Assembly: GCF_004799515.1 (NCBI RefSeq)
Contig: NZ_SSMX01000054.1
Coordinates: forward strand, 124,001-188,000
Length of the DNA stretch: 64,000 nt
From: Phenylobacterium sp.
GTDB taxonomy: Bacteria; Pseudomonadota; Alphaproteobacteria; Caulobacterales; Caulobacteraceae
Direction: 5' to 3'
The translations under genes were made by a program, and so were the position numbers. Below, piece after piece: positions 40,813 through 48,908 of this stretch. Each line of letters starts with the position of its first letter. Positions within the stretch are counted from its first letter, which is position 1. Under the pieces are notes generated by a model. It did not search any database. It worked only from the letters and a program-made list of their open reading frames with translations, and was not told the DNA's origin.

Positions 40813-41727
40813 TCACTCGATCCGCGTCAGGCCATCCGCATCGGCCTGCTCCACCAGCCAGGTGCGGAAGCGGCGGACGTCGGGGCGGTCAGCCTTTTCC
40901 GGCATGGTCAGGATCCATTGGCTGTAGTCGCTGAGCAGCTCGATATCGAAGGGCTTGATCAGCCGGCCCGAGGCCAACTCCTCCTGCACCAGGGCGGCCT
41001 CCGCCAGGGCCACGCCGTGGCCGGCCATGGCGGCCTCGATGGCCAGGTAGACGTTGGAGAACTGTTGGCCGCGCCGCCAGTCCACCTCCGGCGCGCCGGC
41101 CAGCTCCAGCCATTCGGGCCAGTGCGGCTCGCCGGGCGCCAGGCGGACGTCGGAGAGCAACTGGACCTTGGCCAGGTCGGCGGGGACCTTCAGCGAGGTC
41201 TGATCCAGCAACCTCGGGCTGCAGACCGGGAACATGAACAGCGACACCAGCTTCTTGACCACGAAGCCGGGATAAGGCCCGCGCCCGAAACGGATCGCCA
41301 CGTCGTAGCGGTCGCGGACCATATCCACCGTGGCGTCCGAGGCGGCCACCATGACCTGGATGTCCGGGTAGCGTTGGTTGAAGAGGTGCAGCCGGGGCAC
41401 CAGCCAGCGGGCCGCGAAGGAGTGCATGGCGGTCACCGCCAGCACCGCCTTGCGCGGGCTCCGCAGCTCGGCCACCGCCTCTTCGACGATGCCCAGGCCC
41501 TGGCCCACGCCGAGCGCCAGCCGCCGGCCTTCGTCGGTGAGGCGGACCGCGCGGTTGAACCGCTCGAACAAGCGCACGCTGAACTCGGCCTCCAGGGCCT
41601 TGATCTGGCGGCTGACCGCGCCGGGGGTGATGGCCAGCTCCTCGGCGGCGCGAAGGAAGCTCTCGTGCCGGGCGGCGGCCTCGAACACCCGCAGGCCGGT
41701 GAGCGGCAGGCGCGACCGCGCGGTCAT
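40813..41727 (-). CDS. LysR-family transcriptional regulator (GcvA-like)
   Basis: A 304-residue regulator with the N-terminal helix-turn-helix RLPLTGLRVFEAAARHESF and ELAITPGAVSRQIKALEAEF, then a substrate-binding domain. The style LPLTGLRVFEAAARHESFLRA is that of GcvA-type LysR proteins. No divergent target gene is present; its start overlaps the nth stop by 4 bases, which is unusual for LysR genes. Confidence 0.92.
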   Translation of the reverse strand: MTARSRLPLTGLRVFEAAARHESFLRAAEELAITPGAVSRQIKALEAEFSVRLFERFNRAVRLTDEGRRLALGVGQGLGIVEEAVAELRSPRKAVLAVTAMHSFAARWLVPRLHLFNQRYPDIQVMVAASDATVDMVRDRYDVAIRFGRGPYPGFVVKKLVSLFMFPVCSPRLLDQTSLKVPADLAKVQLLSDVRLAPGEPHWPEWLELAGAPEVDWRRGQQFSNVYLAIEAAMAGHGVALAEAALVQEELASGRLIKPFDIELLSDYSQWILTMPEKADRPDVRRFRTWLVEQADADGLTRIE

Positions 41728-42443
41728 GTCCTGACGAACAGATGCCGGCTGGGGCAGAGGTCGGCCACCACACACTGTTCGCACTTCGGCCGCCGCGCCA
41801 CGCAGACGTAGCGGCCGTGCAGGATCAGCCAGTGGTGGGCTCGGGTCTTCGCCGTCTCGGGGACGATGGCCATCAGCTGCGCCTCGACCTGGTCCGGGGT
41901 CTTGCCGTCGGCCAGGCCCAGGCGGTGGGAGACGCGGAAGACATGGGTGTCGACGGCGATGGCCGGCTCGATGCGCAGCTCGTTCAGCACCACCGAGGCG
42001 GTCTTGCGCCCGACGCCCGGCAGGCCCTGCAGCGCCTCGCGGGTCAGCGGCACCTCGCCGCCATACTGCTCCAGCAGGATGCGGGAGAGGGCGATCACGT
42101 TCTTGGCCTTCATGTTGTAGAGGCCGATGGAGGAGATGAACGGCTTCAGGCCGGCCTCGCCCAGGGCCAGCATCTTCTGCGGCGTGTCGGCGACCTTGAA
42201 GAGCTTGTCGGTGGCCTTGTTCACCGAGACATCGGTGGCCTGGGCCGACAGCGCCACGGCGACCACCAGGGTGAAGGGGCTTTCGTAGTCCAGCTCGGTG
42301 CGCGGGTCGCTTTCCTCCGCCTCGAAGCGGCGGAAGATCTCGGCGATGCGCGCCTGTTCCGCGGGGCTCAAGCGCTTGCGGACGGCCGGCTTGGCGGCCC
42401 GGGTTTGGGCGGTCTTGGTTCGGACGGACGCGGGCTTGGCCAT
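41724..42443 (-). CDS. nth: Endonuclease III
   Basis: Bifunctional DNA glycosylase/AP lyase for oxidised pyrimidines. The 239-residue protein has the helix-hairpin-helix LQGLPGVGRKTASVVLNEL with the catalytic Lys, the catalytic Asp in IAVDTHVFRVSHRLG and the iron-sulfur ligands C-x6-C-x2-C-x5-C (CVARRPKCEQCVVADLC). A basic N-terminal extension of about 25 residues precedes the fold. Confidence 0.96.
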   Translation of the reverse strand: MAKPASVRTKTAQTRAAKPAVRKRLSPAEQARIAEIFRRFEAEESDPRTELDYESPFTLVVAVALSAQATDVSVNKATDKLFKVADTPQKMLALGEAGLKPFISSIGLYNMKAKNVIALSRILLEQYGGEVPLTREALQGLPGVGRKTASVVLNELRIEPAIAVDTHVFRVSHRLGLADGKTPDQVEAQLMAIVPETAKTRAHHWLILHGRYVCVARRPKCEQCVVADLCPSRHLFVRT

Positions 42444-42511
42444 GGGAGGCGCAAGATGGCCGTGACGCCCTCTTCCGCCAAGGCGGTTTCCGGGCCTATC
42501 TTCACCGCCAG

Positions 42512-42985
42512 ATGATCGGCCAGACCTACATGGATGCGGTGATCACGCCGCACCGCTCGCTCTCGGAGCGTGGCTTCATCGTCCTGATTTCCGTGGTGAC
42601 CCTGGCCAACTGCTGCTCGGCGGCGGTGTTCGTGCACATGGGGGCGGTGTTCGTGCCGCCGTTCCTGGGCATCGACGTGGTCGCCGTGCTGGTGGCCTTC
42701 CTGGTCAGCTACCGGGCCGGGCGGCAGGTGGAGCGGGTGACGATCACCGCCCGCGAGGTGGTGGTGACCTACGAGGCGCCCAATTGGTCGCGGGTGGTCT
42801 GGGAAAGCCCGACCGCCTTCACCCGTGTCTCGGTGGAGCGCGAAGAGGACCGCACGGTGGGCCTGCGCCTACGGCTTTCGGGCAAGGAAGTGGCCGTCGC
42901 TCAGGCGCTGAGCCCGCGCGAACGCGGCGAGTTCGCCAAGGCGCTGGAGCAGGCGATCTGGGAGGCGCGGCGCGAACGCGGCTGA
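42512..42985 (+). CDS. DUF2244 membrane protein
   Basis: A 157-residue protein with two adjacent membrane helices (FIVLISVVTLANCCSAAVFV and GAVFVPPFLGIDVVAVLVAF) and a C-terminal cytoplasmic domain beginning RQVERVTITAREVVVTYEAP. The DUF2244 family is widespread in alphaproteobacteria and of unknown function. The start could also be the ATG at 42530 (DAVITPHRSLSERG). Confidence 0.85.
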   Translation: MIGQTYMDAVITPHRSLSERGFIVLISVVTLANCCSAAVFVHMGAVFVPPFLGIDVVAVLVAFLVSYRAGRQVERVTITAREVVVTYEAPNWSRVVWESPTAFTRVSVEREEDRTVGLRLRLSGKEVAVAQALSPRERGEFAKALEQAIWEARRERG

Positions 42986-43855
42986 TCAGCCCTTCCCGTC
43001 GGCCTTTTCCACCGCGATGATCTGGTCGAAGACCAGGGCCCACTTGCCGGCGCGACGCTGCCAGACGCGCACATAGTGTCCGCGGCCGCCGGCCCAGCGG
43101 GCGTCGCCGAAGGTCCAGGCGAGGTCGCCGGCCTTGGACGCGCTGCCGCCGATCGGACCGAAGGCGATAGCCTTGGGCCGGGTGGCCAGCTCCCTGTCCA
43201 CCGCCGCGGGGTCGGCGGCGGGCGCCAGCTTCGAGCCCTGCACCCGCGCATCGGCGGCCAGCACGGCCTTGTAGGCGGCGGCGGCGTCGGTCTTCGCCTG
43301 GGCGGCCAGCGCCATCTCGGCGGCGCGCACCCGATCCATCGCCGCCGCCGCGCCCATGGGCTTGGCGTCCCCGGGCGGCAGGACGAGCGGGGTGGCCGTC
43401 TGGCCGGGGGCCGAGCCGCCGTCGGCGTCGACGCCGCTGTCGAGGATCCACTTCCAGCCGCCATCCGGCTGCCGCGCCCAGACGGTGAAATAGAAGATTC
43501 CCGGCGGGCCGCCGTTGACCGTCGCGGGGCCGGTGGTGAAGCCGAGATCGCCGGAACGCGCCACCCCGGCGAAATTGGGCCACCAGGCCAGCAGGGTCCC
43601 GCCGTCCCTGGGCAGCTTGGGCGGCGGCGCCTTGCCGTAGAAGGCCTTCGCCAGCACCACGTCGGGCGCGAAGATCACCGCGTCGTCGGTCATGTATTCC
43701 AGGAAGCTGGGCGCGACCCCGATCTCCGCGGCGCGGGCGGAGAAGGCCCGCTCGGCGGCCACTACCGGCGCGGGATCGGCGGCCGGCGGCGCGGCTTGGG
43801 CGGTTGTGGCGGCCAGCAGGCTAAGCGCGGCCATCGCCATGGACATCTTCAGCAA
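42986..43855 (-). CDS. Exported NTF2/SnoaL-like (DUF4440-type) protein
   Basis: A 289-residue protein with a signal peptide (MAALSLLAATTAQA) and apparently two tandem NTF2-like domains: ADPAPVVAAERAFSARAAEI ... TDDAVIFAPDVVLAKAFY ... IFYFTVWARQPDGGWKWILD, and later TDAAAAYKAVLAADARVQGS ... HYVRVWQRRAGKWALVFDQI. The function is unknown. I take the TTG at 43855 because GGGGAGAG stands 4 bases before it; ATG at 43846 is the alternative. Confidence 0.78.
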   Translation of the reverse strand: MLKMSMAMAALSLLAATTAQAAPPAADPAPVVAAERAFSARAAEIGVAPSFLEYMTDDAVIFAPDVVLAKAFYGKAPPPKLPRDGGTLLAWWPNFAGVARSGDLGFTTGPATVNGGPPGIFYFTVWARQPDGGWKWILDSGVDADGGSAPGQTATPLVLPPGDAKPMGAAAAMDRVRAAEMALAAQAKTDAAAAYKAVLAADARVQGSKLAPAADPAAVDRELATRPKAIAFGPIGGSASKAGDLAWTFGDARWAGGRGHYVRVWQRRAGKWALVFDQIIAVEKADGKG

Positions 43856-43951
43856 GGTCTCTCCCCGAGATCGTGTCCCTATGGCTAGCGCAAAGCGGGC
43901 GCCGCGGGCCAGGGTGGTTGCGCCAGGCGGTCCGAAGGCCAAGATGGGCGC

Positions 43952-44695
43952 ATGGTCTTTACCGACGTCGAGATCGAGCGCTACGCGCGCCACCTGGTGC
44001 TGCGCGAGGTGGGCGGCCCCGGCCAGCAGAAGCTGAAGGCGGCCAGCGCGCTGATCGTGGGCGCCGGCGGCCTGGGCTCGCCCGCGGCGCTCTATCTGGC
44101 GGCGGCGGGGGTCGGGACCCTGATCCTGGTCGATCCTGACGTGGTCGACCGCTCCAACCTGCAGCGCCAGGTGCTTTATGCCGAGGACGACGTCGGCCGG
44201 CCAAAGGCCGAGGCCGCGGCCGACCGGCTGGCGGCGCTCAATCCGCACATTTTCGTGGCCGGCTACAATGGAGCCTTCGACGCCTCGACCGCCGACGAAC
44301 TGTGTGAGGGCGTCGACCTGGTGCTGGACGGCACGGACGATTTCGCCGTGCGCTATGAGGTCAACGCCGCCTGCGTGCGGCATGGCAAGCCGCTCGTCTC
44401 CGGCGCGATCGGCCGCTGGAGCGGCCAGGTGGGCGTCTTCGCCGGCCAGCCCTGCTACCGCTGCCTGGTGCCGGAGATCCCGCCGGACGCCGAGACCTGC
44501 GTCGCCGTGGGCGTGGTGGGCGCGCTCGCCGGCGTGGTCGGCTCGATGATGGCGCTCGAGGCGATCAAGCTGATCACCGGCGCGGGCGCGCCGCTGGCGG
44601 GCCGGCTGTTGATCTACGACGCGCTCGCCGCCGAGACGCGGACCGTGAAGGTGGGCGCCGATCCCGAGTGCCCGGTGTGCGGAGGAGTTGGCTGA
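43952..44695 (+). CDS. moeB: MoeB/ThiF-family adenylyltransferase
   Basis: E1-like enzyme that adenylates the C-terminus of a small sulfur carrier (MoaD or ThiS type). The 247-residue protein has IERYARHLVLREVGGPGQQK, the ATP loop LIVGAGGLGSPAALYLAAAG, LDGTDDFAVRYEVNAACVR, and zinc ligands in CYRCLVP and CPVCG. It lacks a rhodanese domain. No moaD or thiS is nearby, so the choice between molybdopterin and thiamine roles is open. Coupled to the next gene (TGATG). Confidence 0.92.
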   Translation: MVFTDVEIERYARHLVLREVGGPGQQKLKAASALIVGAGGLGSPAALYLAAAGVGTLILVDPDVVDRSNLQRQVLYAEDDVGRPKAEAAADRLAALNPHIFVAGYNGAFDASTADELCEGVDLVLDGTDDFAVRYEVNAACVRHGKPLVSGAIGRWSGQVGVFAGQPCYRCLVPEIPPDAETCVAVGVVGALAGVVGSMMALEAIKLITGAGAPLAGRLLIYDALAAETRTVKVGADPECPVCGGVG

Positions 44696-45351
44696 TGGCG
44701 GCGGACTGGACACGCGTGGACGACTATCTGGTGGAGGCCTTGCAGCCGGACGACCCGGTCCTCGATCAGGCCCTGGCCGCCAGCGCCGCCGCCGGCCTGC
44801 CCGCCATCGCCGTCGCCCCCAACCAGGGCAAGATGCTGCAGCTCCTGGCGCTTTCGATCGGCGCGCGCCGCATCCTGGAGATCGGAACCCTCGGCGGCTA
44901 TTCGACCATCTGGCTGGGCCGGGCGCTGTCGCCGGAGGGGCGGCTCGTCTCGCTGGAGTACGATCCGCATCACGCCGAGGTGGCGCGGGGGAACATCGCC
45001 CGCGCCGGTCTGGGCGGCCAGGTCGAGGTCCGCGTGGGCCGCGGGATCGACCTGCTGCCCGGCCTCGCCGATGAGGCGCCCTTCGACTTCGTGTTCGTCG
45101 ACGCCGACAAGTCGAGCAATCCCGACTATTTCGCCTGGGCGCTGAAGCTAACCCGGCCGGGATCGCTGATCGTGGTCGATAATGTGGTGCGCGGCGGCGC
45201 GGTGACCGACCCGAAGGGCGACGCCAACGTCCAGGGCATCCGGCGGATGATGCAGATGATCGCCGCCGAACCCGGGGTCAGCGCGACGGCGGTGCAGACG
45301 GTAGGCTCCAAGGGCTGGGACGGCTTCTGCCTGATCCGGGTGAACGGTTAG
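44695..45351 (+). CDS. O-methyltransferase (class I, CCoAMT-like)
   Basis: A 218-residue SAM-dependent methyltransferase: ILEIGTLGGYSTIWLGRAL is the SAM loop, VSLEYDPHHAEVARGNI follows, and FDFVFVDADKSSNPDYFAWA with IVVDNVVRGG carries the metal-binding residues. The substrate is unknown. Its ATG shares bases with the moeB stop. Confidence 0.92.
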   Translation: MAADWTRVDDYLVEALQPDDPVLDQALAASAAAGLPAIAVAPNQGKMLQLLALSIGARRILEIGTLGGYSTIWLGRALSPEGRLVSLEYDPHHAEVARGNIARAGLGGQVEVRVGRGIDLLPGLADEAPFDFVFVDADKSSNPDYFAWALKLTRPGSLIVVDNVVRGGAVTDPKGDANVQGIRRMMQMIAAEPGVSATAVQTVGSKGWDGFCLIRVNG

Positions 45352-45372
45352 GGGGCGTTCGGGTTGTCCGGT

Positions 45373-45408
45373 TCCCCGCGTTCGCGGGGTTGACTCGCTG
45401 CGCGGTCA
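45373..45408. repeat. Hairpin repeat abutting a stop codon (copy 2)
   Basis: CCCCGCG-tt-CGCGGGG (45374-45389) followed by TTGACTCGCTGCGCGGTCA, where the last TCA is the complement of the dehydrogenase stop codon. It matches the element at 21413-21447 in order, orientation and position relative to the stop. Confidence 0.6.
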
Positions 45409-46392
45409 CATCATCGAGGGGATCACCCGGTCGGGCGGCTTGTGGCCGTCCATCCAGGTGCGGATGTTGATGATCACCTTCTCGCCCATGTCGATGCGGC
45501 CTTCGATGGTGGCCGAGCCCAGGTGGGGCAGCAGGACCGCGTTGGGCAGGCCCAGGAGCTTCGGATTGATCTTCGGCTCGAACTCGAAGACGTCGAGGCC
45601 CGCGCCGGCGATGGCCCCGTCGCGCAGCAGTTCAGCCAGCGCCGTCTCGTCGATGATCTCGCCGCGGGCGGTGTTGATCAGGATGGCGTGCGGCTGCAGG
45701 AGCTTCAGCCGCCGGGCGGACAGCAGGTGATAGGTGGCCGGAGTGTGCGGCGAGTGGACCGAGACGATGTCCATCCGCGCCAGCATCTGGTCCAGGCTGT
45801 CCCAGTAGGTCGCCTCCAGCTCCTCGGCGATGCGCGGGCTGACGGGCTTGCGGTTGTGGTAGTGGATCTGCAGGCCGAAGGCCTTGGCGCGGCGGGCCAC
45901 AGCTTGGCCGATCCGGCCCATGCCGATGATCCCCAGCCGCTTGCCCGTGATCCGGTGGCCCATCATCCAGGTGGGCGTCCAGCCGTGGAAGCCGCCGGCC
46001 TGGGTGACCTCGGCGCCTTCGACGATCCGCCGGGCCACCGCCATGATCAGCGCCATGGTCAGGTCCGCGGTGTCCTCGGTGAGCACGCCCGGCGTGTTGG
46101 TGACGGTGATGCCGCGGGCGTTGGCGGCGGCCACGTCGACGTGGTCGATGCCCACCCCGAAATTGGCGATCAGCTTCAACTGCGGGCCGGCCTTTTCCAG
46201 CAAGGCCGCGTCGATCTTGTCGGTGATGGTCGGGGCCAGCACGTCGGCGCGGCTCAGCGCATCGGCCAGCTGGGCGCGGCTCAGGGGCTCGTCCGTGTCG
46301 TTGAGCTCTGTGTTGAACAACTCACGCATCCGCGTCTCCACGGGACCCGGGAGTTTGCGCGTGACGATGACTTTCGGCTTGCGGGCGGCCAT
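45406..46392 (-). CDS. D-isomer 2-hydroxyacid dehydrogenase (glyoxylate/hydroxypyruvate reductase-like)
   Basis: A 328-residue NAD(P)-dependent dehydrogenase: IANFGVGIDHVDVAAANARG, the Rossmann loop LGIIGMGRIGQAVARRAKAF, the catalytic Arg in INTARGEIIDETAL, Glu in DVFEFEP and His in LLPHLGSATIEG. The length and NFGVGIDHVDV are typical of glyoxylate reductase (GyaR). Confidence 0.93.
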   Translation of the reverse strand: MAARKPKVIVTRKLPGPVETRMRELFNTELNDTDEPLSRAQLADALSRADVLAPTITDKIDAALLEKAGPQLKLIANFGVGIDHVDVAAANARGITVTNTPGVLTEDTADLTMALIMAVARRIVEGAEVTQAGGFHGWTPTWMMGHRITGKRLGIIGMGRIGQAVARRAKAFGLQIHYHNRKPVSPRIAEELEATYWDSLDQMLARMDIVSVHSPHTPATYHLLSARRLKLLQPHAILINTARGEIIDETALAELLRDGAIAGAGLDVFEFEPKINPKLLGLPNAVLLPHLGSATIEGRIDMGEKVIINIRTWMDGHKPPDRVIPSMM

Positions 46393-46476
46393 GCTCGGCT
46401 TGGATAAGTGGAGGGATGTTCATCGCGTCGGCGGTCCGGCGCGTCTTTCGGTCAGGCAACCTCTAGCAAAGGCTCC

Positions 46477-47058
46477 ATGGGCGGCCAAGGCGAGGCGCGG
46501 GATTTGGCGAGGCGGGGCGTGCGGTTGTTGAAACGCGCGGCGTTGGTCCTCGCCGCCAGCCTGGCGCTTTCGGGGGCGCTTTCGGGCGGCGCGCAGGCCG
46601 CCCAGCCGGCGTCCGAGCGCCAGACGCCCTCGGGCATGCCGGTGCCGCGCTACGTCTCCCTGAAGTTCGGCCAGGTGAACGCCCGCGCCGGCCCCGGCGA
46701 CGACCACAAGCTCCTGTTCGTCTACAAGGTGCGCGGCTTGCCGCTGCAGGTGGTGGCCGAGACCAGCGAGTGGCGCCGCGTCTGCGACCCGGAAGGCACG
46801 CTCGCCTGGGTGCACAAGCGCGTCACCGACGGACGGCGCATGACCATGAACACCGCCGCCCAGGCGGTGCCGCTGCTGAAACGGCCCAAGGACGGCTTCA
46901 GCGCGGCGGCCTTCTTGAACCCCCACGCGCTGGCGGCGTTGGACCGCTGCGACAAGGGCTGGTGCAAGGTGAAGGCCGACCGCGCCTCGGGCTGGGTGCG
47001 CGAGGGCGCGCTCTGGGGGACCGCCGATACGCCCCAGTGCCGGGCCTCGGCGCCCTAG
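46477..47058 (+). CDS. Exported bacterial SH3-domain protein
   Basis: A 193-residue protein with a signal or anchor region (RAALVLAASLALSGALSGGA) and an SH3-like domain: YVSLKFGQVNARAGPGDDHK, LPLQVVAETSEWRRVCDPEG, LAWVHKRV, then a second half ending WCKVKADRASGWVREGALWG. Such domains bind peptidoglycan or periplasmic partners. The ATG at 46477 is the likeliest start; ATG 46408 would place an implausible Ser/Arg-rich stretch before the signal. Confidence 0.82.
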   Translation: MGGQGEARDLARRGVRLLKRAALVLAASLALSGALSGGAQAAQPASERQTPSGMPVPRYVSLKFGQVNARAGPGDDHKLLFVYKVRGLPLQVVAETSEWRRVCDPEGTLAWVHKRVTDGRRMTMNTAAQAVPLLKRPKDGFSAAAFLNPHALAALDRCDKGWCKVKADRASGWVREGALWGTADTPQCRASAP

Positions 47059-47135
47059 GGCCGTGGCCCAGGCGCTGCATTGAGCGGGCCGCCGGCCTCT
47101 GCTAGGCCGAAGGTTCGCAGACGGACAGGATCTTG

Positions 47136-47651
47136 ATGACGGACTTCCAGGCCAAGGGTCACTACGGGTTCGAAGAGCTGATGAGCTGCGCCCGCGGCGA
47201 GATGTTCGGGCCGGGCAACGCCCAGCTGCCGGCCCCGCCGATGCTGCTGTTCGACCGCATCATCACCATCAACAATGACGGCGGCGCTCACGGCAAGGGC
47301 TACATCGAGGCCGAATTCGACATCCGCCCCGACCTCTGGTTCTTCGATTGTCACTTCCTGGGCGACCCGGTCATGCCCGGCAGCCTGGGCCTGGATGCGC
47401 TCTGGCAACTGGTCGGCTTCTACCTGGGCTGGATCGGCGGGAAGGGCCGTGGCCGCGCCCTGGGCTGCGGCGACGTGTCGTTCGCCGGCGAAGTGACGCC
47501 CGCGATTAAAAAGGTCACGTACAAGATCGAAATGAAGCGGGTGATCAACCGCCGGTTGGTGATGGGGATCGGCGACGGGGTTTTGGAAGCTGACGGAAAG
47601 CCCATCTATACGGCGGCCGACCTGCGCGTCGGCCTGTATCAGAGGACGTGA
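47136..47651 (+). CDS. fabA: 3-hydroxydecanoyl-ACP dehydratase/isomerase
   Basis: Introduces the cis double bond of unsaturated fatty acids. The 171-residue protein has the catalytic His in WFFDCHFLGDPVMPGSLGLD with the matching Asp in GLDALWQLVGFYLG. AGGA precedes the ATG at 47136; the TTG directly before it is not needed. Followed by fabB after 11 bases, the standard anaerobic unsaturated-fatty-acid pair. Confidence 0.96.
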   Translation: MTDFQAKGHYGFEELMSCARGEMFGPGNAQLPAPPMLLFDRIITINNDGGAHGKGYIEAEFDIRPDLWFFDCHFLGDPVMPGSLGLDALWQLVGFYLGWIGGKGRGRALGCGDVSFAGEVTPAIKKVTYKIEMKRVINRRLVMGIGDGVLEADGKPIYTAADLRVGLYQRT

Positions 47652-47662
47652 GGACCCCGGGC

Positions 47663-48874
47663 ATGCGCCGCGTCGTCGTCACCGGAATGGGCATCGTCTC
47701 CTCGATTGGCAACAACGCCAACGAGGTGCTGGCGTCGTTGCGTGACGCGAAGTCCGGCGTCACCGCCGCGCCGGAGTACGCCGAGCTGGGCTTCCGCTGC
47801 CAGGTGCATGCCGCCCCGCAGATCGACTGGGAATCCATGGTCGACCGCCGCGCGGCGCGGTTCCTGGCCCAGGGCACGGCCTTTGGCCATATCGCCATGG
47901 AGCAGGCCATCGCCGATTCCGGCCTGACCGAGGCGGAGGTCAGCCACGAGATGACCGGCCTGGTGGTGGGCTCGGGCGGACCCTCCACGCGGGCCATCGT
48001 CGACGCCGCCGAGATCACCAAGACCAAGGGCCCCAAGCGGGTCGGCCCCTTCGCGGTGCCCAAGGCGATGAGTTCCGGCGCCTCGGCGGTGCTGGCCACC
48101 TGGTTCAAGATCAAGGGGCTGAACTTCTCCATCTCCTCGGCCTGCGCCACCTCGGCCCACTGCATCGGCGTCGGCTACGAGCAGATCCTGATGGGCAAGC
48201 AGGACGTGGTCTTCGCCGGCGGCGTCGAGGAGCTGGACTGGACCTTGAGCGTCATGTTCGACGCCATGGGCGCTATGAGCTCGAAGTTCAACGACCGCCC
48301 GGCGGTGGCCAGCCGGGCCTACGATGTCGACCGCGACGGCTTCGTGATCGCCGGCGGCGGCGCGATCGTGGTGCTGGAGGAATACGAGCGCGCCAAGGCC
48401 CGCGGGGCCAAGATCTATGGCGAGATCATCGGCTACGCCGCCAACTCCGACGGCTACGACATGGTCGCCCCGTCCGGCGAAGGCGCGGTGCGCTGCATGA
48501 AGCTGGCCCTGGCCACCACCGGCGGCCGGACCATCGACTACCTGAACCCGCATGGCACCTCGACGCCGGTGGGCGACGAGCGGGAGATGGAGGCGGTGCG
48601 CCAGGTGTTCGGCGACAAGCCGCCGCTGATCTCGTCCACCAAGTCGCTGACCGGCCACAGCCTGGGCGCGGCGGGGGCGCAGGAGGCGATCTACTGCCTC
48701 CTGATGATGAACAACGGCTTCGCCGCCGAGAGCGCCAATATCGACAACCTCGATCCCGCCTTCGCCGACCTGCCGATCCTGCGCGAGCGCGTCGACCGGC
48801 CGCTCGAGACGGTGATGAGCAACTCCTTCGGCTTCGGCGGGACTAACGGCTGCCTTGTGATGGCGCGCGTTTAG
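47663..48874 (+). CDS. fabB: 3-oxoacyl-ACP synthase I
   Basis: Elongates cis-3-decenoyl-ACP. The 403-residue protein has RRVVVTGMGIVSSIGNN, the nucleophile Cys in SSACATSAHCIG, and His residues in NPHGTSTPVGD and KSLTGHSLGAAG. GAGGA precedes the ATG at 47663. The stop lies inside a hairpin GGCGCGC-GTTTA-GCGCGCC (48862-48880). Confidence 0.96.
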   Translation: MRRVVVTGMGIVSSIGNNANEVLASLRDAKSGVTAAPEYAELGFRCQVHAAPQIDWESMVDRRAARFLAQGTAFGHIAMEQAIADSGLTEAEVSHEMTGLVVGSGGPSTRAIVDAAEITKTKGPKRVGPFAVPKAMSSGASAVLATWFKIKGLNFSISSACATSAHCIGVGYEQILMGKQDVVFAGGVEELDWTLSVMFDAMGAMSSKFNDRPAVASRAYDVDRDGFVIAGGGAIVVLEEYERAKARGAKIYGEIIGYAANSDGYDMVAPSGEGAVRCMKLALATTGGRTIDYLNPHGTSTPVGDEREMEAVRQVFGDKPPLISSTKSLTGHSLGAAGAQEAIYCLLMMNNGFAAESANIDNLDPAFADLPILRERVDRPLETVMSNSFGFGGTNGCLVMARV

Positions 48875-48908
48875 CGCGCCGGGCGGGCGCCTGGTGATGG
48901 CGAAGGTC